NCBI RefSeq assembly: GCF_034355335.1
Contig: NZ_CP136422.1
Coordinates: 4,746,501 to 4,810,500, forward strand
Length of the DNA: 64,000 nucleotides
Reading direction: 5' to 3'
DNA from: Blautia coccoides
GTDB lineage: Bacteria; Bacillota; Clostridia; Lachnospirales; Lachnospiraceae
Shown here: positions 52,284-60,683 of the stretch, in pieces
How positions within the stretch are numbered: position 1 is the first letter of the stretch
How the letters are laid out: every line of letters starts with the position of its first letter
The notes under the pieces: model-generated
What the model was told of the DNA's origin: nothing
Seen by the model: the letters and a program-made list of their open reading frames with translations, nothing else
Databases searched by the model: none
Position numbers and translations under genes: made by a program

Positions 52284-53573
52284 CTATAAAAATTTATTCC
52301 TGTACTGTCCGGGATTGACCCCTATCAGTCTTCGGAAGGTTTTTGTATAGTAACTCTGGCTTTCAAATCCACACTGTCTCATGATCTCCTTTATGCTCAG
52401 TTCCCGGTTTCTCATCAACTCAATGGATTTTTCGATCCTGACTCTCAGGATATAATCGTTTATGGTACCGCCCGTTTTCTGGCGGAACAAGGTACAGAGA
52501 TAAGACCTGCTCAAAAACACATGGCCGCAGATGTCATCCAGGGTTATTTTTCTATTATAATTCTCTTCTATGTATTCCCTGACTGTTTTCATGACACTGA
52601 TATGATCATCTGTTCCCAAAAGATAAATACTGTCAAACCAGCGGTTCAGCATCCGATAGGTAAGCTCCATCATCTCCTCAATGTTCTCCACATGTTTCAT
52701 ATCCTGCCTGTAATGTTTCACGCCGTTCATGACAACCTCGCTGTCCGCCCCTGCCTCCACGATCGCCCTGGCAGTCACAGCCATGAAATCATGCAGTGCT
52801 GACTTCACAAGCGTCTTGTCATAGGAGCACAGTATCTCCATGTCTGTAAACAGCATCTCCAGCATGTTCTGAATTTTATCCTTGTCTGCCATGCGCACAT
52901 ACTGCAGATACCGTTTCTCCCTTTTCAGATAGACAGACCAGTCAAATTTTTCATTTTCCAGTGTCTTTTTCCTCTCCTCGATCCTGGTCGTCATGGCATC
53001 GCGCCAGCTCAGAAGATTCTTCTGGTCCATAAAGATTGCATTTTGCGTTTTGGAGAGATACTGCATCATGACCTGCAGCAGGTTGGCAGAGGACTGGCAC
53101 TGGTCCGCTGAGATCACCCGCAGCTTTTTTATATTCCGCTCCATTTCCTCTCTCTCTTCCACGCTCCCGCAGAATTTTTCCGCATCCTGGTGAAAGATGT
53201 GGTCCGGCTCCCACAAAAGGACTTGTCCGCACATGACAGCTCCCACCTCTGTTCCATCGGCATAGATGGGAACTGCCCACATGACAAGACCTGCATGGCA
53301 GACAAAAAAATACGGTTCCTTCCACATAAAAGCCTGTCTGCACGCCTTTTTGTAGGTACGCCTGCAGTGTGCCTTCCCCGCCTCCGTATTCTGTACCTGA
53401 CGGCAGTATGTGCACTCATAGTAGTCTTTGCTGGCGAGAAAGACTTCTCCATAAGTGTTGACCGCTATGATCCCCAGCTCTGTTGCTTTTGCAAAGTTAT
53501 CCAGCATCTCTTCCAGATGATCTTTTTCTTCCAGATGAGCCTTTTCCTCTGAATGTTCGTAACCCTCCGCCAT
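52284..53573 (-). CDS. PocR-domain AraC-family regulator
   Basis: The 429 residues start with a PocR-type sensor domain (about 20-190): MLDNFAKATELGIIAVNTYG, CTYCRQVQ..AGKAHCRRTYKKAC and PYFFVCHAGLVMWAVPIY, with the Cys residues typical of the domain. The C-terminus is an AraC DNA-binding domain (LDDICGHVFLSRSYLCTLFRQK, IKEIMRQCGFESQSYYTKTFRRLIGVNPGQYR). PocR domains often guard corrinoid and diol pathways. It is the first gene of the unit with the corrinoid protein and MttB2, which it probably activates. The ATG at 53573 follows GGAGGAAGG; the longer frame to 53846 is a shadow of the peptidase gene. Confidence 0.9.
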   Translation of the reverse strand: MAEGYEHSEEKAHLEEKDHLEEMLDNFAKATELGIIAVNTYGEVFLASKDYYECTYCRQVQNTEAGKAHCRRTYKKACRQAFMWKEPYFFVCHAGLVMWAVPIYADGTEVGAVMCGQVLLWEPDHIFHQDAEKFCGSVEEREEMERNIKKLRVISADQCQSSANLLQVMMQYLSKTQNAIFMDQKNLLSWRDAMTTRIEERKKTLENEKFDWSVYLKREKRYLQYVRMADKDKIQNMLEMLFTDMEILCSYDKTLVKSALHDFMAVTARAIVEAGADSEVVMNGVKHYRQDMKHVENIEEMMELTYRMLNRWFDSIYLLGTDDHISVMKTVREYIEENYNRKITLDDICGHVFLSRSYLCTLFRQKTGGTINDYILRVRIEKSIELMRNRELSIKEIMRQCGFESQSYYTKTFRRLIGVNPGQYRNKFL

Positions 53574-53634
53574 ATCCTTCCTCCGGCCTTTTACTCTTGC
53601 CTTTATTCTACCGCCGGCGGCAGAAAAAGTAAAC

Positions 53635-54321
53635 TTAATTTCTCCGTCTTCCCGACAGCAGTACCAAGCGCAGGAGCTGCAGGATAGAGGAGAGCGCAGA
53701 TGCCACATAAGTAAGCGCGGCGGCCCGCAGCACTTTCCCGGCGCCCTGCAGTTCACTCCCCGAAAGGATTCCTGTTCCGTCCAGTATACGCATAGCTCTG
53801 CCGGATGCGTTAAACTCCACCGGAAGCGTAACCAACTGAAACGCAACCACCAGGGAGAACAAAATGATCCCTATGTTCACCAGGCCGGGTGCCCCCATCA
53901 AAAGTCCAATGAGGAACAAGGGCCAGCATAAGGCAGAGCCGAGATTCACCACCGGAACAATGGCTCCTCTGATCTTGATGGGTACATATCCCACCTCATC
54001 CTGTATGGCATGGCCGCACTCATGTGCCGCTACACCGATGGCTGCCACTGACTCAGAGCCGTAAACTGCCTCAGACAGCCGCAGCACTTTATTTCTGGGA
54101 TCATAATGATCGGTCAGGCTCCCTCCCACTCTCTCGATCCTAACCTGGCTGATCCCTGCCCGCTCCAGTATAGTCCTGGCTGCCTGTTCTGCTGTCATGT
54201 GTCTGGCATTTCCCACTGTACTGTACTTTTTATAAGTCTGGTTTACATTTGCCGATGCCGCCACACAGAGCACGACACCTGCAAGGACCAGAAGATACGT
54301 GGCGTCATAATAAAAAAACAT
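53635..54321 (-). CDS. YugP-like membrane zinc metallopeptidase
   Basis: The 228 residues hold an N-terminal helix (YLLVLAGVVLCVAAS), the zinc motif AAHECGHAIQDE (HExxH) and two to three further helices (about 120-170 and near the C-terminus). This matches the YugP family (Zn_peptidase_2). The cellular role is poorly known. It lies between the aconitase X and the corrinoid genes, in the same direction, which is not explained by the pathway idea. The ATG at 54321 is used since the frame to 54336 begins with TTG inside the ribosome site. Confidence 0.9.
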   Translation of the reverse strand: MFFYYDATYLLVLAGVVLCVAASANVNQTYKKYSTVGNARHMTAEQAARTILERAGISQVRIERVGGSLTDHYDPRNKVLRLSEAVYGSESVAAIGVAAHECGHAIQDEVGYVPIKIRGAIVPVVNLGSALCWPLFLIGLLMGAPGLVNIGIILFSLVVAFQLVTLPVEFNASGRAMRILDGTGILSGSELQGAGKVLRAAALTYVASALSSILQLLRLVLLSGRRRN

Positions 54322-54430
54322 CCATAATCCCTCCAATGCATGAAATACTTCATTATTATTTCATTCATCATAAGGTTATGGATGTCTCTCTTTAAATATT
54401 CAGAAAGTATAAAATTTTACTGTTGTTTTT

Positions 54431-54850
54431 TCATTCCGCCCGTTTCAGTATTTCTACGATTCCCTTATTGCCATCCACACGGATATAGTCTCCATCATGA
54501 ATGATCTTACAGGCTTCTTCCTCAGTCTCCACAACTGTAGGTATGCCCAGTTCCACAATACAGGCAGCGCAGCGGGAGTCCAGTTTTTCGATGACCCATG
54601 CAGTGGGCTTATGTCCGGCCACAGAAGCGGAATAAAAATGGCTGGCCCATCCGTTGCTCCCCTTAGCACAGGGAAGGATCAGAATCTTTCCGCCGATATA
54701 CGCACCGAATTTGCTGTTGGCTTCTTCTATGATGATACCCGTTTTTTCGTCTAATCCGGCCCATCCCTGTACACTGTCAGGAAGGACGAGCGCTTCTCCT
54801 TCCATGACTCCTTCATAGGCTCCGCGTCCTTTGATGATCCTATTCTCCAT
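54431..54850 (-). CDS. Aconitase X small (swivel) subunit
   Basis: The 139 residues are the AcnX swivel domain (DUF126 type): IIKGRGAYEGVMEGEALVLPDSVQGWAGLDEKTG, the proposed active Ser region PCAKGSNGWASHF, and KLDSRCAACIVELGIPTVV. It partners the large subunit; the ATG overlaps the large-subunit stop by one base (TAATG). Together they form a two-chain aconitase X, an iron-sulfur dehydratase; characterised members act on cis-3-hydroxy-L-proline or mevalonate 5-phosphate. Confidence 0.9.
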   Translation of the reverse strand: MENRIIKGRGAYEGVMEGEALVLPDSVQGWAGLDEKTGIIIEEANSKFGAYIGGKILILPCAKGSNGWASHFYSASVAGHKPTAWVIEKLDSRCAACIVELGIPTVVETEEEACKIIHDGDYIRVDGNKGIVEILKRAE

Positions 54851-56142
54851 TATGCTTCTCCTTTCCAATAGCCTGCCGCAGCGGCATCAATACATTTACA
54901 GACATCGCCATAATAGATCGGAACATGTTTCTCCGTTCCGAAGCAGGAGTGCATATAGTGCCCCTGTTTACCGGAATCCGTCACCATAGCTGTCACATGA
55001 CTGAAAGCTGCGGGATCCATGACCATGGCACAACTGCTTGACAACACATTGCCTCCGGCATCCTCTATGGTTTTAACAAAACCACTGGCCTTAGCCATTG
55101 CGAGGGTAGACATATCTGTCCAGACATGGAGTTCTACACCTTCCGCCACTTTTTTCCCATGGATATAATTGGCCACCTGCTGAATATCCTCCAGACTATA
55201 GTGGGGACATCCCAGTAATACAAAGTTGATCTTTCCTTCCCCCGCACTGCAGATCTGGCGGTATGATTCCTCATAATCTTTTTGAGTAATGGTAAATTCG
55301 CCCCTGAGAGGTTTGTTTCCTCTGGCGTCTTCCAGGGAACGAGCCTCCGGTGTCACTCCGACTATGTGGCACAGCTCACATGCACTTGTAGTGGCCATGG
55401 CAGTAAAGCACTGCTTTAACATGGTCAATGTTGGTCTGTGGAAATCGCCTGTCAATACAGGAACTCCGGCGGAAGGCAGCATGCGCCCTACCGTATATCC
55501 GATGATATCCCAGTCAAATCTTGTCTCTGATCTGCACTCAATATGATATACGGTATCCGCATAACGGTTTTCCGGAAGATAAAATCCCCATTTTGGAGCG
55601 CGTCCGCAGATAGAGATCCATGTGATCGCTTCCTCTCCGTCTGCATTGCATCGTGCTCCGAATGCCGAGTTGCTCATAGTAATGTTGCTGGACTCTGATG
55701 TGACTACATGCTCTCCAAATAACGGAACCCAGCCGTTCAGGTACGGGGTGCAGGAACCGGCAATACAGCAGCCGGCCTTCAGCGTACGACTCAGATATTC
55801 GGTATTTTTGTCAAACAGCTCTTTTGGGAGATGGGTCACTTCATAATCATACTGGTCGCAGGGTGCAACACAGGTCTGACAGTAGCAGGTCTTCTCGAAT
55901 TCCCCTAATTCTACTTTTTCATCTGTGCAGAGATACATTTTCGCGAAAATTTCATCGTATGTATCTGCTTTGCAGGTTTCCAGATAGGAATGTGCTCCAA
56001 AGTACAGTGTGGATTTTGTGACTTCCACCAGTTCTTCTGCACCTACCACACGGGCATATTTTAAAACATTTTCCAACGCGATCTGTTTAAAGCGGCCGAA
56101 TTTTCCATCCAGCATTTCCTGTTCATATGGTGTTAATTTCAT
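54850..56142 (-). CDS. Aconitase X large (catalytic) subunit
   Basis: The 430 residues are the DUF521-type catalytic subunit: LTPYEQEMLDGKFG opening, ESSNITMSNSAFGARCN, EITWISICGRAPKWG-like region, and GCPHYSLEDIQQVANYI..VWTDMSTLAMAKASGF near the C-terminus. Several Cys residues (in TCYCQTCVAPCD and SSSCAMVM) could hold the Fe-S cluster. The mevalonate role is archaeal, so in this bacterium a hydroxyproline-like substrate is more likely. It begins 28 bases after the original stop of the BCCT transporter gene, so it was in the same operon before the IS110 element entered. Confidence 0.9.
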   Translation of the reverse strand: MKLTPYEQEMLDGKFGRFKQIALENVLKYARVVGAEELVEVTKSTLYFGAHSYLETCKADTYDEIFAKMYLCTDEKVELGEFEKTCYCQTCVAPCDQYDYEVTHLPKELFDKNTEYLSRTLKAGCCIAGSCTPYLNGWVPLFGEHVVTSESSNITMSNSAFGARCNADGEEAITWISICGRAPKWGFYLPENRYADTVYHIECRSETRFDWDIIGYTVGRMLPSAGVPVLTGDFHRPTLTMLKQCFTAMATTSACELCHIVGVTPEARSLEDARGNKPLRGEFTITQKDYEESYRQICSAGEGKINFVLLGCPHYSLEDIQQVANYIHGKKVAEGVELHVWTDMSTLAMAKASGFVKTIEDAGGNVLSSSCAMVMDPAAFSHVTAMVTDSGKQGHYMHSCFGTEKHVPIYYGDVCKCIDAAAAGYWKGEA

Positions 56143-56170
56143 AGAGATACCTCACTTTTTTCTTATATTC

Positions 56171-56254
56171 TCATTCTTCATCGTCATTTGCGGATTCCGG
56201 CAACAGGTCATTCGGATATTGCTTGACCTCTTTTGCCTGTTTAAAAAAGACTAA
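56171..56254 (-). pseudogene. Severed C-terminal tail of the BCCT transporter gene
   Basis: Read on the minus strand in frame, these 28 codons give LVFFKQ..KEVKQYPNDLLPESAND..EE and then TGA. The acidic, hydrophilic tail fits the cytosolic end of a BCCT protein. Joining it at the CT core (56255-56256 with 57816-57817) to Lys502 of the transporter frame restores a 529-residue protein with no shift. The stop lies 28 bases before the aconitase X start. Confidence 0.8.
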
Positions 56255-56406
56255 CTATTAAAGAAAGTCAATAAATAGTTTCAAAAACAGAGATGTTTTG
56301 AGTATAGTGGCGATGACTTATTCATCGCAATCAGTACCTTGAAAATTGCATGACAAATAGAGCATCGAGTATGATGCTCTGACAAGAAGATATGATGTTG
56401 GAAGAA

Positions 56407-57582
56407 TTAGATTGCTTTTTGGTATTGCTGTCCAGTGCGTTCGAGATGATAAATTAGCCGAACTAGTTTCTTGGTCGCGTGAGACATTGCAACATAGTAA
56501 TGCTTGCCTTCAGCTCGTTTCTTGGCAAGATAAGCCTTGTAGGTTGGATCCCATAGACAAACATATGCGGTTGCATTAAACAGAGCATATCTAAGGTATC
56601 TAGAACCACGTTTTTCCATTCTGGCATAACAGTTATCTAACTGGCCGGATTGATAGGTAGAAGGCGACATTCCTGCATAAGCAAGGATCTTATCTGGAGA
56701 GTCGAATTGGCTAAAGTCACCTATTTCAGCAATAATCATGGCACCCATTCGATAGCTGATTCCAGGAATGCTAAGGATTGGAGAATTGATTTCATCCATG
56801 ATGACTTTAATCTCGTTTTCAATCTCTTCGATTTCAGAATCTAGCTCTCTAATGAGCTTAATGGTGTGCTTTAATTCAAGCGATTTAGCTGGCATATTTG
56901 AACCGATAGAGGTTCTTGCAGCCTCTCTAAAAGCGATAGAGGTTTCTTTTGTGTAGTGGCCTTTAGATGCGGTTTCAAGAAGATTTGAAAGTCTTGTGAG
57001 ATGTGCATTAGCTACCTGTTTTGCACCAGGAAATTCGTAGAGTAACTCATAAACAGAATTCTGATGAAGTGTTGGAACAAGCTTTTCTAACTCAGGGAAA
57101 AGGATACATACAAGACGGGATATAGATGTTTTAAGCTTCGCGCGTTCTTTAACTTTATCAAAACGATAGCGAGTAAGTGACTTAAGCTCTTCGTTGTGAT
57201 ACGATGTGTCTGAGTAGGACTTTAAGTTCACGTCAGACATTAGCATAGAAGCAATTGTATGGGCATCAACTTTATCCGTTTTCGTCTGTCTAAGGCTTAG
57301 ACTTTTTCTGTACAGATTAGTATGTAACGGGTTGATAACAAAGGTGGCCAGACCTTTATCAAGCAGATATCCGAGAAGATTGTAACTATAGTGTCCAGTG
57401 GCTTCTAGGCCTACTTTTACTTTAGAAGCATCTTCCATAACGGATTCTATTTTCTGATAAAGCTCGTCGAACCCATCGAGATTGTTTTTGATGGTAAAAG
57501 CCTTGAAAAGGACTTCGCCATCAGAGTTTGTGATAAAGCAATCATGCTTATCTTTTGCGACATCAATTCCTACGTAAATCAT
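56407..57582 (-). CDS. IS110-family transposase (DEDD recombinase)
   Basis: The 391 residues have the N-terminal RuvC-like DEDD domain (VGIDVAKDKHDCFI, GLEATGHYSYNL, KTDKVDAHTIA) and the C-terminal Tnp domain with the helix-hairpin-helix SIPGISYRMGAMIIAEIGD and the serine motif AYAGMSPSTYQSG. A coiled coil lies between (LIRELDSEIEEIENEIK). The ATG at 57582 is behind GGAGGTCC. The frame is intact, so the element may be mobile, guided by its bridge RNA. Confidence 0.95.
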   Translation of the reverse strand: MIYVGIDVAKDKHDCFITNSDGEVLFKAFTIKNNLDGFDELYQKIESVMEDASKVKVGLEATGHYSYNLLGYLLDKGLATFVINPLHTNLYRKSLSLRQTKTDKVDAHTIASMLMSDVNLKSYSDTSYHNEELKSLTRYRFDKVKERAKLKTSISRLVCILFPELEKLVPTLHQNSVYELLYEFPGAKQVANAHLTRLSNLLETASKGHYTKETSIAFREAARTSIGSNMPAKSLELKHTIKLIRELDSEIEEIENEIKVIMDEINSPILSIPGISYRMGAMIIAEIGDFSQFDSPDKILAYAGMSPSTYQSGQLDNCYARMEKRGSRYLRYALFNATAYVCLWDPTYKAYLAKKRAEGKHYYVAMSHATKKLVRLIYHLERTGQQYQKAI

Positions 57583-57815
57583 ATAGGACCTCCTGATATA
57601 AAGTATTGATACTGTCTTAAGATCCACAGGGCTCCTTGCAATCGTAACCTACTTCTTGATAAACCGTCATGCGGTAACTAACTGATTAACAAATAAACAA
57701 AGAGACTGTGGTTGGAGCCTTTTTTAAACCATCAAGTGGTAGGAGGTGATAACCAATCCACAGTATCTTAAAATAGCATAGTCAAACCTGTAGAAAAGGT
57801 AAAGAAAGACTATGA
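57583..57815 (-). ncRNA. Candidate IS110 bridge RNA region
   Basis: IS110 elements carry a structured RNA in the non-coding end before the transposase that guides donor and target choice. This 233-base stretch has stems such as CTGTGG..TTGG with CCAACCACAG and ACCGTCATGCGGT. On the plus strand it contains ACTAACT (57676-57682), identical to the restored target around the CT core. Exact RNA ends and guides cannot be set by eye. Confidence 0.6.
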
Positions 57816-59321
57816 CTTTATATAATAGTAGGATACGATACAAATTCCCACTATGATCATAATGGGCGCACCCAGTATGACATACATGGCCTTTACCGCA
57901 TTGACGCCATCAGTTGCAACCGTTGTATAAGCGGTAGCTGTGATCAACAGACCCATGATGATCTTAAATTTTTTCGGTGCCTCATCATCCACGGTCAGAT
58001 TATGCACAGACATTGTGGCGAGAACAGATGCAATGGGGTCTGCCATAGTTGTAAAGGAGCCAATAATGGCAATGATAAATACGATCTGCACAATATTTCC
58101 AATAGGCAGCGACTTGATTATCTGGAAGACAGTCGCCTGCATTCCATAGTCCTGAACCATTGCCCACACATCCATAGTACCGCTGGTCTGCAGACTGATG
58201 GTCTGTCCGCCGAAAACGCCGATCCATGTGACGCAGAAAATCGCCGGAATAATAACATTGACAACCAGGAACTCTCTGAGCGTACGCCCTTTTGCCATCC
58301 TGCAGAAAAACATTCCGAATACCGGACAATACAGGATGAAGGAAGCCCAGTATTGAACGATCCAGTTAGCATACCATGTATCATCTGAAAGTGTATTGTT
58401 GACTAATGTTTTGGAGCCCCAGTTATCCAAAATTTTTCCAAAGGATTCTGTTGAGAGCTTGCCTATAAATGCGGTATCACCACAGATAAAAACATAGATC
58501 AGAAGGCCGCAGAAAATAAAAAAGGTTATGGTAGATACATATTTCAAACCTTTATGAATCCCCGATACACTCATGATGACAAACATCACACCGATGAAAA
58601 CCGCCACTAACAAGTAGATCAGATTCGACTGACTGATTCCGAATGCAGATTCCAATCCCGCTCCGATCTGCATCAAACCAACACCCATGGAGTTGGCACA
58701 TCCTCCAACCATGGCAAATATCATAACTCCGTGAATGAGGGTTTCCAGCCATTGGCGCCGGCCGAATACAGGGTCTAATACGGAGTTGAACTGAAGCTTT
58801 TTATGTCGGTTGTAGACAGCAACCGTAAATGCAACAGAACAGGCTCCATAAAGAGCAAATTCAACAAAAGACCACTGCCACATAACCTGTGAGATCGAGA
58901 AAATCGCAGCATCACGAGATCCCGGCTGGCAGCCGGCATATGCAGGCGGCTCAAAAAAGTTATATAACGGTTCCCCCATGGCCCAGAACAGCAGCCCTGT
59001 ACCAATACTTCCGCAGATCGTCATGGCGATCCAGTGGAATTTTGTAAACTCCGGCTTAGCGTCCTTTCCGCCGATCTTGATATCGCCAAATTTGCTTATC
59101 ATAATATACATTACAAATAAAAAACATACCAGCGCGAACAGATTGATAACCCACCCTATTTTATCTGCCATACTGTACAACATGGTATTAAGAACAGAAG
59201 CCAGCTGTTCTTTGAAAAAGATTCCGATAAGCAGTAATAATATCAGTCCTATAAATGCCGGCCAAAACGCCAGCTTGTTAATCGAACCCTTTTCATGTTT
59301 TTTTGTTTCTGCATTCTTCAT
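57810..59321 (-). CDS. BCCT-family betaine/carnitine/choline transporter, 3' end replaced by an IS110 element
   Basis: The 503 residues have 12 likely helices and the BCCT signature region near HWIAMTICGSIGTGLLFWAMGEPLYNF and QVMWQWSFVEFALYGACSVAF (the Trp-rich helix 4 that binds the quaternary ammonium), then IVQYWASFILYCPVFGMFFCRMAKGR. It imports a betaine-type compound. The last residue (Ser503) and stop come from the IS; the original tail of 27 residues lies at 56171-56254. The loss of a short cytosolic tail may leave transport intact but removes regulation. The promoter is at 59589-59618 with a long leader. Confidence 0.9.
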   Translation of the reverse strand: MKNAETKKHEKGSINKLAFWPAFIGLILLLLIGIFFKEQLASVLNTMLYSMADKIGWVINLFALVCFLFVMYIMISKFGDIKIGGKDAKPEFTKFHWIAMTICGSIGTGLLFWAMGEPLYNFFEPPAYAGCQPGSRDAAIFSISQVMWQWSFVEFALYGACSVAFTVAVYNRHKKLQFNSVLDPVFGRRQWLETLIHGVMIFAMVGGCANSMGVGLMQIGAGLESAFGISQSNLIYLLVAVFIGVMFVIMSVSGIHKGLKYVSTITFFIFCGLLIYVFICGDTAFIGKLSTESFGKILDNWGSKTLVNNTLSDDTWYANWIVQYWASFILYCPVFGMFFCRMAKGRTLREFLVVNVIIPAIFCVTWIGVFGGQTISLQTSGTMDVWAMVQDYGMQATVFQIIKSLPIGNIVQIVFIIAIIGSFTTMADPIASVLATMSVHNLTVDDEAPKKFKIIMGLLITATAYTTVATDGVNAVKAMYVILGAPIMIIVGICIVSYYYIKS

Positions 59322-59588
59322 TTTTTACCTCCACACTTTTTGTCAAACACCTTCCAGTTAAGACCAACCTTCAAATCGTTTTTATGTACCGTTATGCTGC
59401 ATCAGCGCTGATATAAAATCGTGATTCCGTTTACACTGCCTGTGCAAAAAAACATAAACATTCCATGCCCCATAAAAGAAGAGTTTCCGGACACTCCTCT
59501 CCAAAGAAAAATTTTGTTTCACTTTTGGTATTGATTTGAAATATTTTTCTGTTTTTTGAAATAGTATTATGCTTTTTTGATTAAACCC

Positions 59589-59618
59589 ATTATAAAATGA
59601 AACTAACAACAAATTCAA
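59589..59618 (-). promoter_or_regulatory. Promoter of the BCCT/aconitase X unit
   Basis: TTGAAT (59613-59618) and TATAAT (59589-59594) on the minus strand are 18 bases apart. Confidence 0.65.
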
Positions 59619-59646
59619 ATAGTTAAAAGAATTCACCAGCCATAGC

Positions 59647-59675
59647 TTGAAACTATAGGTGTTCTATGGTAGAAT
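59647..59675 (+). promoter_or_regulatory. LysR promoter with a palindromic spacer
   Basis: TTGAAA (59647-59652) and TAGAAT (59670-59675) are 17 bases apart. The spacer CTATAGGTGTTCTATGG is an imperfect inverted repeat that resembles the one at 60688-60704. Confidence 0.7.
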
Positions 59676-59777
59676 GATACAATCTTATTTCAAGTTCATT
59701 CAATTCACTGTCATTTTGTTTCATTAGAATATGTATTTTCAGTGATTTTATCAGCGATATGCTAAAGGAAGGATTCT

Positions 59778-60683
59778 ATGACATTACAACAATTAAGATA
59801 TGTGGCCTCCATAGCCGAATATGGTTCACTCAGCAAAGCTGCCCGGGAATTATATATTGCCCAGCCCAGCCTGTCCAAATCCATTGCCGAACTGGAGAAA
59901 GAAATCCAAAAATCATTATTTGTCCGTACTCCCCGGGGAGTTCTGTTCACAGATGAGGGTACGGAGTTTCTGGCTTATGCCAGACAGGTACTTCAGCAAA
60001 TGGATACGTTGGAAAAACGGTATGAGATCGGAAGTGTGAGCAAGCACTATTTTACCGTCAGTTCCCAACATTATCCCTTTGCCTCTGAAGCATTTTCAAA
60101 GGTTGTAGATTCCGTAAAAGATGAATTATATGAATTTATGTACATTGAAACCCAGACCCAGGATATCATTGACAATGTCAAGTCTTTGAAAAGTGAAGTG
60201 GGGCTTTTATATCTGAGTCCGTTAAACAGCACAGTCATAAAGCGTGTCATAAAAGAATCCCATCTGATCTTTGAACCTATCTTTGAGACTCTGCCCTATG
60301 CCTGTATGCGGAGAGATCACCCACTTGGTCAAAAAGCCGGCCTCACCTTATCTGATTTAGCGCCGTATCCTTTTCTCTCCTACAATCAAAGCCACAGTAA
60401 CACGTATTCCATGTCGGAAATCATACTGGAGCCTTTTCATATTAACAAACATCTGATCGTCTCCGACCGGTCCAGCGCCACAAGCCTGATGCTCCACAGC
60501 GACGCCTACTGTATTACGGCGGGATCTTATCCCGGTACCCTGCATGATGAAAGCTGGGTCTATATCCCCATATACGGACAGGGAAAACTCACTGTGGGAC
60601 AAATTCGCAATGAACATATGATGATCAGTAAACTGGCTCTTCGTTTTTTAGAGGCGCTGCAGGAAATTGTGGGCGACATTTGA
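59778..60683 (+). CDS. LysR-family transcriptional regulator
   Basis: The 301 residues have the LysR winged helix (MTLQQLRYVASIAEYGSLSKAARELYIAQPSLSKSIAELEKEI, residues 1-45) and a periplasmic-binding-like effector domain. It is divergent from the BCCT gene and so probably controls the BCCT/aconitase X unit in answer to the substrate or a product. The ATG at 59778 follows AAAGGAAGG. Confidence 0.92.
   Translation: MTLQQLRYVASIAEYGSLSKAARELYIAQPSLSKSIAELEKEIQKSLFVRTPRGVLFTDEGTEFLAYARQVLQQMDTLEKRYEIGSVSKHYFTVSSQHYPFASEAFSKVVDSVKDELYEFMYIETQTQDIIDNVKSLKSEVGLLYLSPLNSTVIKRVIKESHLIFEPIFETLPYACMRRDHPLGQKAGLTLSDLAPYPFLSYNQSHSNTYSMSEIILEPFHINKHLIVSDRSSATSLMLHSDAYCITAGSYPGTLHDESWVYIPIYGQGKLTVGQIRNEHMMISKLALRFLEALQEIVGDI

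Larger units (their letters stand above)
56257..57817 (-). mobile_element. IS110-family insertion sequence
   Basis: The element is about 1,561 bp including one CT. The ends are set by comparison with the broken BCCT frame: CT is found at both joints on the plus strand (56255-56256 and 57816-57817), matching the CT core of well-studied IS110 members. There are no long inverted ends and no target duplication beyond the core, as usual for the family. The non-coding part (57583-57815) lies upstream of the transposase. Confidence 0.85.
59322..59777. other. Divergent control region between BCCT and LysR
   Basis: About 455 AT-rich bases. It holds both promoters (listed), a 12 bp palindrome ATCAGCGCTGAT (59401-59412) in the BCCT leader, and several TTTGAAAT/ATTTCAAA copies around 59525-59570. 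The BCCT leader is about 260 bases long, enough for post-transcriptional control, but no known riboswitch is recognised. Confidence 0.55.

Noticed and set aside
51493..53634. Cobalamin riboswitch controlling the corrinoid unit
   Set aside because: I looked for a B12-box-like sequence and the long folded leader before the PocR-AraC and corrinoid genes and saw neither.
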